A DNA stretch of 64,000 nt from Pseudarthrobacter sp. Fe7 (GCA_024372495.1 CP099977.1:2108001-2172000); one strand, 5' to 3'; counted from the first letter of the stretch, positions 37,709 through 53,225 are shown. Notes: generated from the letters alone by a model not told the origin. A program made the numbers and translations.

Positions 37709-40700
37709 ATGTCGTCTGGATCCAGTGTGGAGGACCAGCCCCTCTCCATTGAAGGCCTTGAAGGTTTCATGGGGGACTACTACCAGCACCTGGCTGAGGA
37801 GGATGCCCGAAGCTACCCCCGCGACGTCCTGGAAGCCCGTGCCGGGGAGCACCGCCGGGCAGCAGCGGTCCGGCAGCCAGGCCAGGCGAAAATCTCGATC
37901 GTGGACGAAGAGGACAGCAGCGTCATCTTCGTCGTCACTGACGACATGCCGTTCCTTGTTGATTCCGTCAACGCCGAACTTGTCCGGCAGCACGCGGCCA
38001 TCAGGCTCGTGGTCCACCCGCTCTTTGTTGCCAGCCGGAACCGGGAAAGCGGTGAACTGGTCAAGGTCAACAGGGTCCCGGCGCACCTGGGTATCTCCAG
38101 TGGGGACACCGCGGCAATGCCAAACCTTTCCCACCTCATTGCGCAGGGTGAAAATGCCTCGCACATGGAGTCCTGGATCGCCGTCGAAATCCACCGCATC
38201 TCCGACGAGGCGAAGGCTTCCCTGCTCGGGGGCCTGACACGTGTGCTGAAGGACGTTCGCGCCGCCGTTGAAGATTGGCCCAGGATGCGCCAAAAGGCGC
38301 TGGAGATCGCCGAGAGCCTGGACCGGGTGGCCAACTCCGCACAAATTGCCGAGGTGCGGCAGGCCAAGGACCTGCTCCGGTGGCTTGACGACGGGAACTT
38401 TACGTTCCTGGGCTACCGTGAATACGACCTGCTCACCGTCGACGGCGAAGATGTCCTGGAACTGCGCGAGGACAGCGGTCTTGGACTGCTGCGCTCTCTC
38501 GCAGACTCTCCGCACATCCAGCACCTCACCGACACCGGCCGCAAAAAGGCGCGGGAAAAGCGCGCCCTCGTCATCACCAAAGCCAATTCACGATCCACGG
38601 TGCACCGTTCGGCCTACCTGGACTACATCGGCATCAAAAGTTTCGACGCCGCGGGCAACGTGAACGGCGAGCGCCGCTTTATTGGATTGTTTGCCACCAG
38701 CGCCTATGCCGGCTCCGTCCGCGATATCCCCATTGTCAGGGAAAAAGTGGACGCAGTCCTCCAGAACGCAGGCTTTCCGCCGGACTCGCACTCGGGCAAG
38801 GACCTCCTGGGCATCCTGGAAACCTACCCCCGCGATGAGCTGTTTCAGATTGAAGTTCCCGATCTCGCCGAGACCGCGCTTGGAATCCAGAAACTGCAGG
38901 AACGGCGTCGCACCCGGCTGTTCCTTAGGCCCGACATTTATGGGCGTTTCATGTCAGCCGTCGTCTACCTGCCCCGCGACCGCTACACCACCAACGTCAG
39001 GCTCCGCATCGAGCAGGAACTGCGGGAAACCTTCCAGGCAGTGTCGATCGATTATGAAGCCCGAATGACCGAGTCGGCGCTGGCACGGTTGTTCTTCCGC
39101 ATCCGGCTGCCCAAGGACGGCGACTTTAGCCACGTCAACAGCGACGAGCCTGGAAAAGCGGCTGGTCCGCGCGGCGAGGTCTTGGAGTGAAGGGATCGCC
39201 GAGGTCCTGCGCGAGGGCCGGGACGCGGCCGAGGCCAAGGAACTCGCCGCCATCTGGGCCGAGGCGTTCCCTGCCAGCTACCGGGTGGACTACGAAGTAG
39301 AAGACGCGCTCGAAGACATTGCGCGGTTCGAAAAGTATGGGGCCGCCGCCGAACGGAACACCGGCGCCCGGCAGGAACGGCCCGGTGTTCACGTGTACCT
39401 CCCCGAAGGGGCCGGCGCCACGCTGGAGGAGGATGCCCGGGTCAAGCTCTACATGCTGGAACCAAAGAGCCTCAGCCAGATCCTGCCGTATTTCCACAAT
39501 CTCGGACTTGAGGTCCTGGACGAACGGCCCTTCGAAATCGAAACGGCAGACCACCGGGACTTCTTCCTGTACGACCTGGGACTGAAGTACCCGGCGGGCG
39601 TGGACCCGCTGTCCACGGGGGAGTACCTTTCCGATTCCTTTGGCGCGGCCGTCACCGGGGCTGCCGAATCGGACAATTTTGACCGCCTGGTGTTGCGTGA
39701 GGGTCTGCATTGGCGGCAGGTATCGGTGCTGCGTGCCTACGCCCGCTACATGCGCCAGATGGGCAACAGCAGTTCCTTCGGCTTCATGGCGGACACGCTC
39801 CTGGCCAACCCTGACGTGACCAGGGGCCTGAGCGCATTTTTCGCGGCCCGTTTCGACCCCGCCATCAGTGACGGCCAACGCGCCGAGGCACAGGCGTCCG
39901 TGCGGCAGGAACTTGCCGCCTCGATCGAGAAGGTTGCCACCCTGGACGCCGACCGCGTACTGCGCACCTTCGTCAACCTCATCGAGGCCACTCTTCGCAC
40001 CAACTTTTACCAGAACAAGCCGCACCTGAGCTTCAAGCTGGATTCGGCCCGGATTGAAGGACTGCCGTTCCCGCGGCCCATGTTCGAAATTTGGGTCTAC
40101 GCCCCGAGGGTCGAGGGTGTGCACCTTCGGTTCGGCAAGGTGGCCCGCGGCGGTCTCCGCTGGTCTGACCGGCGCGAGGATTTCCGGACTGAAGTGCTGG
40201 GATTGGTGAAGGCCCAGACGGTGAAGAACGCCGTCATTGTCCCTACCGGCGCCAAGGGCGGTTTCTTCGCCAAGCAGCTCCCGGATCCCTCCACGGACCG
40301 GGCGGCCTGGATGGCGGAAGGCGTTGAAAGCTACAAGACGTTCATCCGCGGCCTGCTGGACCTCACTGACAACCTCCTGACTGAAGGCGGCGGCGAGAGG
40401 GTTGTGCCGCCGTCGAACGTTGTCAGGCATGACGACGACGACTCCTACCTGGTGGTTGCCGCAGACAAGGGGACGGCTACTTTCTCGGACATTGCCAATG
40501 GGCTGTCCGCGGAGTACGGCTTCTGGCTCGGTGACGCCTTCGCCTCCGGCGGTTCCGTCGGGTACGACCACAAAGCCATGGGCATTACCGCGCGGGGCGC
40601 CTGGGAATCGGTGAAGCGGCACTTCAGCGAACTGGACCTGGACACGCAGACCGAGCCCTTCACCGTGGTGGGTGTGGGGGACATGTCCGGCGACGTGTTC

Positions 40701-42563
40701 GGCAACGGCATGCTCCTGTCCCGGCATATCCGCCTGCTCGCCGCGTTCGACCACCGGCACATCTTCCTGGACCCAAATCCGGACGAGGAATCGTCGTTTA
40801 CGGAGCGGCAGAGGCTGTTCGATCTGCCCAGGTCCTCCTGGGATGACTATGACAAGTCGCTCATCAGCGATGGCGGCGGGGTCTTCGCCCGGCAGGCCAA
40901 GTCCATCCCGGTGTCACCGCAGATGCGGGCGGCGCTGGGGCTTCCGGCCGAGACAACCGAACTCAGCCCCCCGAACTCCTGCGTGCAATCCTGCTGGCCC
41001 CCGCCGACCTGCTGTACAACGGCGGCATCGGGACCTACGTGAAGGCGGGCTCAGAGTCCAACGCGTCCGTCGGCGACAAAGCCAACGATGCGATCCGCGT
41101 CAACGGCCGGGACCTCCGGGTCAAGGTGGTGGGCGAAGGCGGAAACCTGGGCATGACCCAGCGCGGCAGGATCGAGGCAGCCCTGCAGGGGGTCATTCTT
41201 AACACCGACGCGATCGACAACTCCGCCGGCGTTGACTGCTCCGACCATGAGGTCAACATCAAGATCTTCGTTGACCGGATGGTTGCCGCCGGCAAGCTGC
41301 CGGCCGCCGAACGCGCAGACTTCCTCGCTTCAATGACCGACGAAGTGGGGCGCCTGGTCCTCGAGGACAACATCGACCAGAACATCCTGCTCCTGAACGA
41401 CCGGACCCGGGTGGCGGAGTGGAGCCCCAGCTACGAACGCCTCATGGACTGGCTGGAGAAGAGCGCGGACCTCAAGCGGGAACTCGAGGCGCTGCCCACT
41501 ACGGAAACTCTGCGGGAACGGCTGCAGCAGGGGCAGGGACTGACCTCTCCGGAGCTGTCAGTGCTTGCCGCCTACGCCAAGATCGAGCCTGGCATCGGCC
41601 CTGCGGGACAGCGATCTTGCCGACGACCCGTGGTTCCGGGCCACGCTGCGTACCTACTTCCCGCACCAGCTGCGCGAACGCTTCGACGCTGAGCTGGACA
41701 GCCACCCGCTGCGCCGGGAGATTGTCGCCACCGTGGTGGCGAACGACATGATCAACCTCGGCGGCATCACCTTCGCGTTCCGGGTCATGGAGGAAACGTC
41801 GGCCAGTGAAGTTGCTGTGGCGAAGGCGTTCGTTGCGCTGCGCGAGGTGTACGAGCTGGATGCGATGGTAGGGGAGCTGAACAGCCTGCCGGCTGCCTTC
41901 CCCACGGAGCACTGGAGCTCTGTGCACCTTGATATCCGGCGGCTCCTCGACCGGGCAGTCCGCTGGCTGCTCAGCCAGGAAAGTGTTTCGCGCCCCATCG
42001 CCGAGGTCGTTGCAGAGTTCAAGCCGCTGATGGATCCCATGCGCGCCCGGTTGCTCGATTACCTGCGTGGCGACGACCACGAGCGGGTGGCGGCGTGGCT
42101 GGCGAAGGGCCGCGAGTGGGAGCTTCCCGAAGGCCTTGCGCTGCGCTGGGCGGAGCTGTTCGAGAGTTTCGTGCTGCTGGACATCGCCAAGATCGCCCGC
42201 TCACGGAAGGATCCGGTCGAGGAGATCGCTGCCGTCTACTACACCGTGTTCAACCGCTTCCACGCGGACTCACTGCTTGAACGGATCAGCAGCCTGCCCC
42301 GGCAGGACCGGTGGCAGGCGCTGGCACGGGCAGCCTTGCGCGATGATTTGTACTCGACGATGTCGGATATGACGACGGCGGTGCTGGACGCGACACCTGC
42401 GGCCGGGTCGCCGGACGCGCGGCTCAAGGAGTGGGAGGCGCAAAACGCCGAACAGCTGGGTAGGGCAAAAAGCATGTTCGACGAGGTGAACGCACTGGAG
42501 GCCGACGATATGGCCTCACTGTCGGTAGCATTGAGGCTCTTGAGGTCAATCGTCCGGCGCTAG
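37709..42563 (+). CDS. gdh: NAD-specific glutamate dehydrogenase, large type (three frame breaks)
   Basis: Large (about 1617 residues) NAD-glutamate dehydrogenase of the L_180 class, converting glutamate to 2-oxoglutarate and ammonia. The ATG at 37709 has GGAGG eight bases upstream. N-terminal regulatory ACT-like domains precede the catalytic core, where [20 protein letters not shown] and [14 protein letters not shown] carry substrate residues, and [16 protein letters not shown] is the nucleotide-binding loop. Breaks: GAGCCTG at 39146-39152 ([15 protein letters not shown]), a missing G at about 40973 ([15 protein letters not shown]), and GAGCCTG at 41585-41591 ([18 protein letters not shown]). 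The corrected frame ends at 42563. Mycobacterial Gdh is of similar size. Confidence 0.95.
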
Positions 42564-42591
42564 AAAATCAGGCGCCGCAACTGGAGGTGCA

Positions 42592-44058
42592 GTGGCAATC
42601 TTTACGGACCCCATCAGGGAACACGCTGATTTCGGGCCTGGCGATGCCGAATGGCTGCACCTCCTGGTGGGGGACTGGCAAATGGTGGCGGACCTTGCGT
42701 TTGCCGACCTGGCGCTCTGGTTCCCCCACCCGGAGTTTGGCTACATTGCCCTGGCACACGTGCGGCCTTCCACCACCCACACGGCGTTCCACAGCGATTT
42801 CGTGGGGGAGGGCATCCGGTCCGACCTGCAGCCGCTCGTGGACAAGGCGTGGAACAGCAGGTCCATCGAGCGGTCCAGTGAGACTAACTGGAACAGCGAA
42901 ATGGCGTTGCGGGTGGAGGCGGTCCCCATGGTGCGCAACGGCCGGACGCTTGCGGTGGTCACCACCCATATGGACCTCTCCAGCTCGCGGATGCCGTCCA
43001 GGCTGGAATTGACTTACCGGCAGTGCGCTTATGACCTCCTGCGGATGGGCACGCTGGGTTTATGGCCGGACTTTGCCTCACCCACGGGCTCCCGTCGGGG
43101 CGCTCCCCGCGTGGGTGACGGGCTGATCCGTCTGGATGCCGACGGCGTGGTTCAATACGCGAGCCCGAACGGAGTTTCCGCCTTTCGCCGCCTGGGCGAC
43201 GGGGAATCATTGGAAGGACGCTCGCTCGCTGAAGTCACTGCGGGCCTGCTCAAGGACCGCAGGCTGGTCGACGAGACCTTGCCTCTGGTCGTAACCGGCC
43301 GGATGCCCTGGCGCAGCGAGATCGAGTCCAGGGGAGTGAGCCTGTCCCTGCGGGCCATCCCTCTCCGGGACGAGCAGCAGCGGTTCGGCGCCCTGGTACT
43401 CTGCCGGGATGTCTCGGCCTGCGCCGCCGTGAGCTGGAACTGGTGACCAAGGACGCCACCATCCGCGAGATCCACCACCGGGTAAAGAATAATCTCCAGA
43501 CGGTGGCCGCGCTGCTGCGGATGCAGTCAAGGCGAATGGTGAGCGACGAAGCAAAACAGGGTCTGGAACAGGCGATGCGCCGCGTCGCCACCATTGCACT
43601 GGTCCACGAGACGTTGTCACAGGGCCTGACGCAGAGCGTCGACTTTGACGAACTGATCGGGCGTCAGTTCAGGCTGTCCGCGGAAGTGGCGTCCCCCTCC
43701 CAGCAGGTCAGGACCGAACGCTCCGGCACCTTCGGCGAGCCTGCCCAGCGATCTCGCTACACCGTTGGCCCTGGTCATCAACGAACTGGTGACCAATGCT
43801 GTGGAGCACGGCCTCGAGGGGAGGGCGGGAACGGTGTGGCTCCTTGCCGACCGCTCCGAAGGGGACGACGGTGAAGAGCTGACCGTGACCATCGCCGACG
43901 ACGGAGTGGGCCTGCCGCAGACTCCCCATGTAGAGGGCCTCGGACTGCAAATTGTGCGGACACTTGTCACCAGTGAGCTGGGTGGCAGCATCGCATGGGA
44001 ACGCCGCGAGGGCGGTGGGACCGAAGTCAAGATCCGGCTCAGCCTGGCCGGCAAGTAG
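42592..44058 (+). CDS. pdtaS: Cytoplasmic sensor histidine kinase PdtaS-like (two frame breaks)
   Basis: Soluble histidine kinase of about 488 residues. An N-terminal GAF-like domain (MAIFTDPIREHADFGPGDAE), a PAS domain near 180-280 (GLIRLDADGVVQYASPNGVS), then a HisKA_2 domain with the phospho-acceptor histidine in REIHHRVKNNLQTVAALLRM and a HATPase domain (VINELVTNAVEHGLEG, ADDGVGLPQ, GLGLQIVRT). Breaks: a C is missing at about 43418 (CRDVSALRRRELELVTKD) and one is extra at 43737-43743 (GAGCCTG, giving FGELPSDLATPLALV). In Mycobacterium, PdtaS pairs with the antiterminator-type regulator PdtaR. It lies next to whiB1, as there. Confidence 0.88.
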
Positions 44059-44060
44059 GA

Positions 44061-44100
44061 CATCCGTTCCGGCCAGCGATTGACCTGGCCGGAACGGATG
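44061..44100. terminator. Hairpin 1 between pdtaS and whiB1
   Basis: Perfect 16-bp arms (44061-44076 and 44085-44100) around an 8-base loop, starting two bases after the pdtaS stop. No T-run follows. Confidence 0.7.
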
Positions 44101-44106
44101 AAACTG

Positions 44107-44153
44107 ACAGAGGCCCCGGGACGGTCCAAGGTGGACTGTCCCGGGGCCTCTGT
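44107..44153. terminator. Hairpin 2 between pdtaS and whiB1
   Basis: A 21-bp stem with one G-U pair (44107-44127 with 44133-44153) around AAGGT. It follows hairpin 1 by six bases. The two stems separate convergent genes, so each may serve one direction. Confidence 0.75.
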
Positions 44154-44200
44154 ATGCCGGTTACGCCGTTCCGTGCCGACACCCTGACGGTGCTGGGCTC

Positions 44201-44467
44201 CTAGGAGGCGCGGCGGGCGCGGGCAGCGCGCCGCTTGAGCGCGCGGCGCTCGTCTTCGCTCATGCCGCCCCAGACGCCGGCGTCCTGGCCCGACTCGAGC
44301 GCCCATTGCAGGCAGGTGTCGACAACCGGGCACCGGCGGCAGACGCTCTTGGCTTCCTCGATCTGCAGGAGCGCCGGTCCTGTATTCCCCACGGGGAAGA
44401 ACAGTTCCGGGTCCTTCTCGAGGCACGCTGCGCGGTTACGCCAATCCATGCTGATCAGTTGCTCCAT
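44201..44467 (-). CDS. whiB1: Fe-S regulator WhiB1
   Basis: WhiB-family transcription factor of 88 residues with a [4Fe-4S] cluster. The four cluster cysteines are in NRAACLEKD, SVCRRCPVVDTC; the GVWGGMSEDERR turn and the basic C-terminal tail (ALKRRAARARRAS) bind sigma factor and DNA. The run DPELFFPVGNTGPALLQIEEAK matches WhiB1 rather than other WhiB types. The ATG is at 44467 (MEQLISMDWRNRA), with an internal alternative at MDWRNRA. It is next to pdtaS, as in Mycobacterium, and has a CRP-like site 16 bases before the start codon. Confidence 0.92.
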   Translation of the reverse strand: MEQLISMDWRNRAACLEKDPELFFPVGNTGPALLQIEEAKSVCRRCPVVDTCLQWALESGQDAGVWGGMSEDERRALKRRAARARRAS

Positions 44468-44483
44468 TTCTGGGAAGTGCCTT

Positions 44484-44499
44484 TGTGAAATTATTCACT
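44484..44499. promoter_or_regulatory. CRP/FNR-type palindrome upstream of whiB1
   Basis: TGTGAAATTATTCACT matches TGTGA-N6-TCACA at nine of ten arm positions. It sits 16 bases upstream of the whiB1 start codon in a locally AT-rich stretch. M. tuberculosis whiB1 is known to be CRP-controlled; here the site is much closer to the gene. Confidence 0.6.
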
Positions 44500-44678
44500 A
44501 GTGGCTACAAAGGAAAGGGGCCCTCTGGGCCCCCTTGGTCATCTGCATCAAGCCTGTCATGTTAACGCTGTGTAAACAAGGGGTAATAACGCCCGATATC
44601 GCTTGAGACCTGAGCGATACATCACAGTGGCGGCTCCGGCCCTCACCAGTGTCCGACTATGTCCGGTAGGGTGCCAGT

Positions 44679-45170
44679 GTGTCAAGACCCCCGGTAAATC
44701 CAACTGGTACCCCGTCCCCTCCCGACGATCCCGACAGCAGGCCCGACCCGACCGCCGGTCGACTGCCGAAGGGCCCCGTGCCCGGGGCCGTCAAAGTGGT
44801 GGCGGTCGTTGCCGCTGCCGAAGCCACGGCCCTCCTGGCGGCGGCGGGCTGGTATGCCTACGAACTGCTCAGCGGCAGTCCTGTCCTGTCATTCTGGGGT
44901 GCAGTCTTCACCCTGGGGCTCCTGCTTGCTTTTTCAGCGTGGCTGTATTCCGTGGCCGTCTTCCTCTACCGGGGCTACCGGTGGACCAGGGCGGCTGCGC
45001 TGGTGGCCCAGCTCTTTGTCCTTACCATTGGGTTGCCCGCCATTACCAGCGGGCTGGTTATACCCGGGCTGGCAATGCTGGTTCCGGCGCTCATCGCCAT
45101 AGTCCTGCTGTTTTCCAACAAAGTGATCAACCATGCCTCCCGTACAGGGAGTGCACCCCCGGCACTCTGA
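44679..45170 (+). CDS. Small integral membrane protein
   Basis: Membrane protein of 163 residues, function not recognised. It starts with a GTG (44679) followed by a Pro/Asp-rich cytoplasmic stretch of about 40 residues. Four hydrophobic helices follow: VVAVVAAAEATALLAAAGWY, SFWGAVFTLGLLLAFSAWLY, ALVAQLFVLTIGLPAI and VIPGLAMLVPALIAIVLLF. The sequence GYRWTRAAALVAQL between helices is basic, as expected for a cytoplasmic loop. It is divergent from whiB1 and convergent with the FHA-FtsK gene. The frame is intact. Confidence 0.65.
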   Translation: MSRPPVNPTGTPSPPDDPDSRPDPTAGRLPKGPVPGAVKVVAVVAAAEATALLAAAGWYAYELLSGSPVLSFWGAVFTLGLLLAFSAWLYSVAVFLYRGYRWTRAAALVAQLFVLTIGLPAITSGLVIPGLAMLVPALIAIVLLFSNKVINHASRTGSAPPAL

Positions 45171-45231
45171 CCCCGGCCGCGTCTTCCTCCATAACCGACT
45201 GGCTCGGTGCGTTTGTTGGAACGGCCGGCCG

Positions 45232-48200
45232 TCACTTGTCGCCCCCAGCCCAAGCTACCTGGACGGGGAAGGAACGGCCGCCGGAGATAAGGGAACCGCG
45301 TCCCGGCGGAGGATGCGACTCAACGTCGAACCGAATCCCAAAAAGGTCGCCGTCGGCCATTGAACGCGGACCAAGCAGGAGCCCCACGCCCGATGCCCGG
45401 GCATTCATGATTAACGGGACGCGCTGGAGAAGCAGCGGACTGTAGGCGGCAGCGATCACCATTGCGTGGCCCAGAGCATTCAGCTGGCCAAGATCCCTCA
45501 ACACTGCCGGGGCGAGTTGGTCGACGTCGTCAACCAGCAGCGTGGTCTCCCGCGGCAAAGTGCCACTTTCCGCCTGCCGGAGCATGGCCGCCCAAAAGTC
45601 TCCCGCGGCCTGCGGGGGCCCGTGGTGCCTGCGCCACGGTTGCCCGGGGTTGAGTGCCACCAGCGCCCGCAGTGCATTGCTCTTGCCGCTTCCAGGGTTG
45701 CCGAGAACCGCAGCTATTCCGCTGCAGGGAATACGGAACGATGCTGCGGCGGGCTCGTCCCCGGCCACTCCCAGGAGGACCTCGACTTGTTTCCCGAGGA
45801 TTGCCGGCCCGGCGGTCTGCCGTCCATTGTCAGGTGGCCCCTGGTCTGATTGCGCCGGGCTTGATTCGGCCGGGACCGATGGACCGTGTATGGGTTGCGG
45901 TCCTGCCAGCGCTCTAGTCTGCGTGACACTGATCTTTGCCGGGAGGGGTTCCACCCGGAATGGCGGGGATGAGGCAGGAGGGTATGCGTCGCTAGTGCGC
46001 AGCGAATCCAAGGCGGGGCAGCGGTAGAACTGGCAGGCAGCCGGGCCGCCGCTTGAGACGGGGCCGAAGGCAGCAGCCCTCCCTTGGATGGCGGGCATCG
46101 GGCGCATCCGTGGCCACATGGCCCGGCTCTCCTCGGTGGAACCGGCCGGAAAATAGAAACGATTGGGAAGAGCCGCGAAGAACCGGGCCGTGACAAGTTC
46201 TCGCTCCCCTGAGAGCAGCATCGTGATCCCTGCCCGGGCCCCATCGCGGACGAGGTCATGCACCAGATCTTCGGCCCCGGCCAAGGGTCCTGACCGAAAG
46301 GCCGAGACCCAGGATCCCCAGCCGGAAATGACGAGGATAAGCGGCACTTTCCCGGAGTCCGGGTGGCTCAACCGTTGACCCAACTCCCGGACAAGCCGCT
46401 CCAGGATCCGTACCCCACGGCGGAGGTCGTCCAATCCTGCCTGCGCGCCAATACGGCCGGCCTTGGCCAACGGCAGGAAACGTCCCGCGGCATCCAGGAT
46501 GTAAAAGTGGGCCTCCCCGGGGCCGGTTACCAGTTTCTGGACGGCAAGCTCCAGGCCCGCCCCGGCTCCGGACGCAGGGCTGCCGATGAACGCTGCGTGG
46601 CTGTGCCGGGCGGGGCTCCACAAAAGGGCTTCCACCCGTTGCTGCTCGGGCACGTCCAGCAGGCCAAGGCGAATGGCACCTACTACATTCAGGGGTTCCG
46701 GATCGCACAATCCGGGGGCAGCAGAGCTTGATGAAGATTTGGGAACAGGTTGTTCCAGATCCTCCGGCAGGGGAGGGGCAACAGGCCGCCTCGGGGACTG
46801 CTTCCCCTGCTGGGTGCAGAGGCTCTCCACCATGGCTGCCAGCGGTTCCACCGCCTGCGTGGGGGTTGGTGCAGGGCCCGCCGCCTCCCCCGGGCAGCCT
46901 ACTCGGCCTGCGAGAAGGTCCACTGTCCTGTGGACATTAACGACGGCGGAATGACCGTCCCCGGCCAACAAGCCCAGGGACGCACCCTGGAACTCCTCGG
47001 CGGTTTCCGTCCCACGCGCCAGGAAGGCGCGGCCCGGATTGTCAACACTGATGTCCGCAGCAGTCCTGCAATTGACGATATCCACCGATTCGATCTCGGA
47101 TTGCACGCGGAGGGCGATGCTGGACGTGACGTTTGCCCGGATGTCGGCTGTCAACGCGCCCTGCGGCCTCTGCGTTGCCATGATCAGGTGGATACCCAGG
47201 GAACGGCCGATTGATGCTATCCGCAGCAACTCACGGAGCGCTTCAGGCGCATCGTCAACCAGCATCCTGAACTCGTCGATGACGATGACAAGGTGCGGGA
47301 GGGCAAAGTCCTTCGCAGCGGCGGTGGAGCGGTAGGCGGATATGTCCGGTACCCGGGCTGCGGAAAGGCAGCGCTCACGGAGCCTGCACTTCAGCGCGAA
47401 GCGAGGTCAGGGTTCGCTCCATTTCGGAACCGGAAAGGTCAGTCTGCAGCCCCACGCAGTGAACGAGGCCACTCAGTGGACCAAGCCCTGAACCGCCCTT
47501 GAAGTCGATGAAGAAGAAGTTCACCCGCTCAGGTGGATAGCTGAGTGCGAGTGCCAGCGTGATGCTGCGCAGCAGTTCCGACTTCCCGGAGCCGGTTGTG
47601 CCCGCCACCAGGAGGTGGGGCCCGTCGGACTGCAGGTCCAGCATCTTCGTTCCGGACGCACTGCGGCCAAGTGGTACGGCCAGACCGTTAGTGTGCGCGC
47701 TGGAGCCCCATCGCTCCGCGGTAGCCGCGAGGGTCAGGGGCAGGACTTCGTCAAGGCTGCAGGCAACGGGAACGGATCCTCCGTGTTCCCCACCGTACCG
47801 AGGTGCGCCTGCCATCCGCCGGCAGAATCCGGTGAACACCTGGTCCGGCACCAGGTCGGGAACGAATACGGTCTCGCGCATGTCTTGCAGCAGGACAGCC
47901 CTCCGCTCGGAAAGAAAGAGGTCAGGTGCGGCCCGGTCCCCGTTTTCGGGCAGGAAGTGAAGCACCTGCCAGCCCCGACGGATCGCCGCGTCACGTATCG
48001 GCTCGTCAGCGGCCCGGGAGGAGCCTTCCCCGCGTATCAAGAGGACTGCGCGCTCGCAGCCGCGGGGATGGGCCGCGTTAAGAACGTTGAGGGCGGCATG
48101 GGGTGTTGCCGTGAGGGTCACTCCGGGAAGATATCGTGCGGCGAGGGGCAGGCTTGCTGGCTGGCCATGAAGGAGGACGTGGGTCGTGCACGCACGCGGA

Positions 48201-49355
48201 TACCCTCCGAGCCTGCATGAGAACGGACCGCAGCGCGCCGTCGGTGGCGTAACGCGGACCGCCGATGGTGGTGAGGTGGCAGTCCGGATCGAGTTGGACC
48301 GGGACCAACCCCGCCGACGGAACCGGCGGCCCCGTGTGTGCTGGTTCTACCCTGACGTTGGCCGCTTGTTCCGCCTGGCCCAAACGCAGCCAGATGCCGT
48401 TGCCGCCCGGGGCGGGCCCGGGCGTCCCTCTGGCCCGCTGTGCTCCCAACGCTAGGAGTGACAGGGAAGGAGCGCTCCGTCGTCGGCGGTCCACGTCTTC
48501 CGCAACAGCGCCCTGCACGGCGATGAAAAGTTCCCGTCTCTGCCGCCGTCCGCTGATGGCTGGCACAAGGACAGAGAACGCGGACGCTGCGGAAAAGGCA
48601 AGGAACATCCACATTCCGGTGAGGACAGCCAGCAGCACCCCGACTGCCAGCGGGAGAACTGCGGTCATGACCACCACCGCACGGTTTCCTGCCTCAGCAC
48701 GGGCGCCCACAACGATGGGTTCGGCAACAGTCTGTCCGGCATCTGAAAGTGCCCGGCCGGGCGGATCGGCAAAGACCAGCGACAAGTACGATTGCCCGCA
48801 TCTGATGCTGGAATCCGTGGAGATGACCTTGGTTCGGATCCTTTCACCGTCGACAAAGGTGCCGTTGGCGCTGTCCAGGTCGATTAGCAGGATTTCCGTG
48901 TCCGTGACCACAACCCGCGCGTGTTCACGTGACAGTTCCGGGTCCGGAATGACTATCCGCGTGCCGCTTCGGCCAATGCTGTAACTGCCGCGCCGCAGCG
49001 GCACCACCGTCCCTGCTGCTGCTCCGCTGTCGACGGCGAGAACAAGGGACGTTGCGGCAGCGGCCGCCACGCGCCGGGGCCGCTGGCGCAACGAGGCTGT
49101 GCCGGCGTCGACGAGGATCGCCGCTTCAACCAGCGGCGGCACGCCCAGGAGCAGGGACCGCAGGTCCTCCCCATCTACGGTGACGAGGCCGGCGCCAAAC
49201 TTCTGCGTCAACTGCTCGTGAATCACCAGGCCCTCCGTGCCGGCAGGGGCTTCGATGGACAGTTCCAGGGGAGGCCGGTGGTGCTGTGATTCGGGGCCGC
49301 CAACCAACGTGCAATTAAGTGTCAAGGGTTGCTGATCCTTCCTGCGTATACCCAA
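45232..49355 (-). CDS. FHA-domain FtsK/SpoIIIE (EssC/EccC-like) ATPase (two frame breaks)
   Basis: Protein of about 1373 residues. An N-terminal ubiquitin-like segment is followed by an FHA domain (about 115-200: GSYSIGRSGTRIVIPDPELS, SREHARVVV, DLDSANGTFVDGERI), two membrane helices (VVMTAVLPLAVGVLLAVLTG and WMFLAFSAASAFSVLVPA) and two FtsK-type ATPase domains. ATPase 1 has GTTGSGKSELLRS and Walker B LVIVIDEFRMLV; ATPase 2 has GNPGSGKSNALRA and LLVDDVDQL. Breaks: plus-strand GAGCCTG at 48209-48215 and 47380-47386 each add one base (RSVLMQLGGYPRACTTHVL; AEVQLRERCLSAARV). The layout matches type VII secretion motors, but no WXG100 or other ESX gene is adjacent. A TTG at 49325 preceded by AGGAAGG is an alternative start. 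Confidence 0.85.
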
Positions 49356-49507
49356 ACGCTAACCAGGGCAGGCAACGCGTGGCAGAGGGCCTTTCACTTA
49401 TGTGGATAAAGGTGCGGTTTCCGTGCTCCCTGAAGGGGGAATGCCCAGCTAGGATCACTACAGCCTGGGGCGTGGCCAGGATGTCCGAAAGCAGCGAAGG
49501 AGTTCCC

Positions 49508-53216
<3,709 letters not shown>

Positions 53217-53225
53217 CTGGACATG

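Noticed and set aside
39135..40760. 541-residue open frame antisense to gdh
   Set aside because: Shadow of the GDH catalytic core; no recognisable motif or start signal.
30154..42563. Genuine pseudogenisation of secA, gdh and neighbours
   Set aside because: secA and mtrA/B are essential or highly conserved, all other coding signals are intact, and single-base repair at motif-defined positions restores full length.
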